The notes under the pieces: generated by a model
What the model was told of the DNA's origin: nothing
Database searches by the model: none
Seen by the model: the letters and a program-made list of their open reading frames with translations, nothing else
From: Taeniopygia guttata
Lineage: Eukaryota > Chordata > Aves > Passeriformes > Estrildidae
NCBI RefSeq assembly: GCF_048771995.1
Contig: NC_133032.1
Span: 25,507,501 to 25,571,500, forward strand
Direction: 5' to 3'
Length of the DNA stretch: 64,000 bases
In this document: one piece after another, positions 63,968 through 64,000 of the stretch
How the letters are laid out: every line of letters begins with the position of its first letter
Numbering within the stretch: position 1 is the first letter of the stretch
Translations under genes and position numbers: made by a program

Positions 63968-64000
63968 ATGCCCAGCGGCCCCGCCGCCCGTCCCTGCCGC
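63968..64000 (+). CDS. Possible start of the downstream gene's coding region, cut by the window edge
   Basis: The last ATG in the window, in context CGGGATGC (G at -3), opens MPSGPAARPCR and runs off the end after 11 codons. An alternative is the ATG at 63745 in another frame, open to the window end for about 85 codons but extremely arginine/proline-rich, which looks like a GC artefact. The gene cannot be identified from 11 residues, and the true start may lie beyond the window. Confidence 0.2.
   Translation, partial: MPSGPAARPCR

Larger units (their letters stand above)
62250..64000. promoter_or_regulatory. CpG island promoter region
   Basis: GC content and CpG frequency rise abruptly from about 62,250 and become extreme after about 63,280, in contrast with the CpG-poor DNA to the left. 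The island contains (AGCCC)n at 62443-62475, (CCCGG)n at 63582-63604 and a perfect CGCACATGTGCG palindrome at 63428-63439. No TATA box is visible. Islands of this size and density mark promoters of broadly expressed or developmental vertebrate genes. The densest part lies at the right edge with CCAAT and E-box elements, so transcription most likely runs rightward out of the window. Divergent transcription to the left is also usual at such promoters. Long frames on both strands (up to 313 codons on the minus strand, 192 on the plus) reflect scarcity of stop codons in GC-rich DNA and are not called as genes. Confidence 0.9.

Noticed and set aside
1..64000. CRISPR arrays, operons, phage or plasmid genes, tRNA/rRNA genes, endogenous retroviral genes
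   Set aside because: No regularly spaced repeats, clover-leaf tRNA boxes, ribosomal RNA or viral gag/pol-type sequence was recognised; composition and CR1 content show vertebrate nuclear DNA.

Overview
The window looks like vertebrate nuclear DNA, most probably from a bird. It is AT-rich and CpG-poor over about 62 kb. It has very low repeat density, and its few recognisable interspersed repeats are 3' ends of CR1-type LINEs, the dominant avian/sauropsid retroposon. It ends in a sharp CpG island. No bacterial-style gene organisation is present: open frames are short, overlap on both strands, and many begin at GTG, TTG or CTG rather than ATG. I recognise no protein-coding exon, tRNA, rRNA, snRNA, CRISPR array or intact mobile element. 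The species, chromosome and neighbouring gene cannot be named from the sequence alone.

Layout. Positions 1-62,000 read as intergenic or intronic DNA. Identifiable parts are two clear CR1 tails (13,153-13,345 minus; 16,045-16,353 plus), two older CR1/L3-like relics (43,160-43,235 and 56,971-57,115, both plus), poly-A/poly-T tracts, an A-rich C/A-only tract (20,551-20,690), short tandem duplications, and several inverted repeats. The inverted repeats include a perfect 17-bp-arm hairpin at 55,027-55,066, a near-perfect 15-bp-arm hairpin at 28,801-28,834 and an AT-rich 25-bp-arm palindrome at 27,197-27,248. A (CTCCT)n pentanucleotide array of about 620 bp occupies 53,708-54,326. Several GC-richer patches stand out (about 40.74-40.93, 50.03-50.41, 54.74-55.45 and 59.92-60.15 kb), the last with exon-like boundaries. 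AT-rich stretches with clustered homeodomain-type TAATTA cores (around 10.35-10.48 kb) are candidate conserved enhancers.

The right end (about 62,250-64,000) is a strong CpG island with GC-rich tandem repeats, a CCAAT box, a GC box and a CACGTGAC E-box, and no TATA box. This fits the TATA-less promoter and 5' UTR of a gene transcribed rightward whose body lies beyond the window. A CTCF-like motif sits near the island's left side and a purine-rich tract lies just upstream. The simplest reading is the upstream regulatory territory plus promoter of one CpG-island gene. I did not find a new multi-gene biological system here, and the findings below are mostly structural or regulatory.
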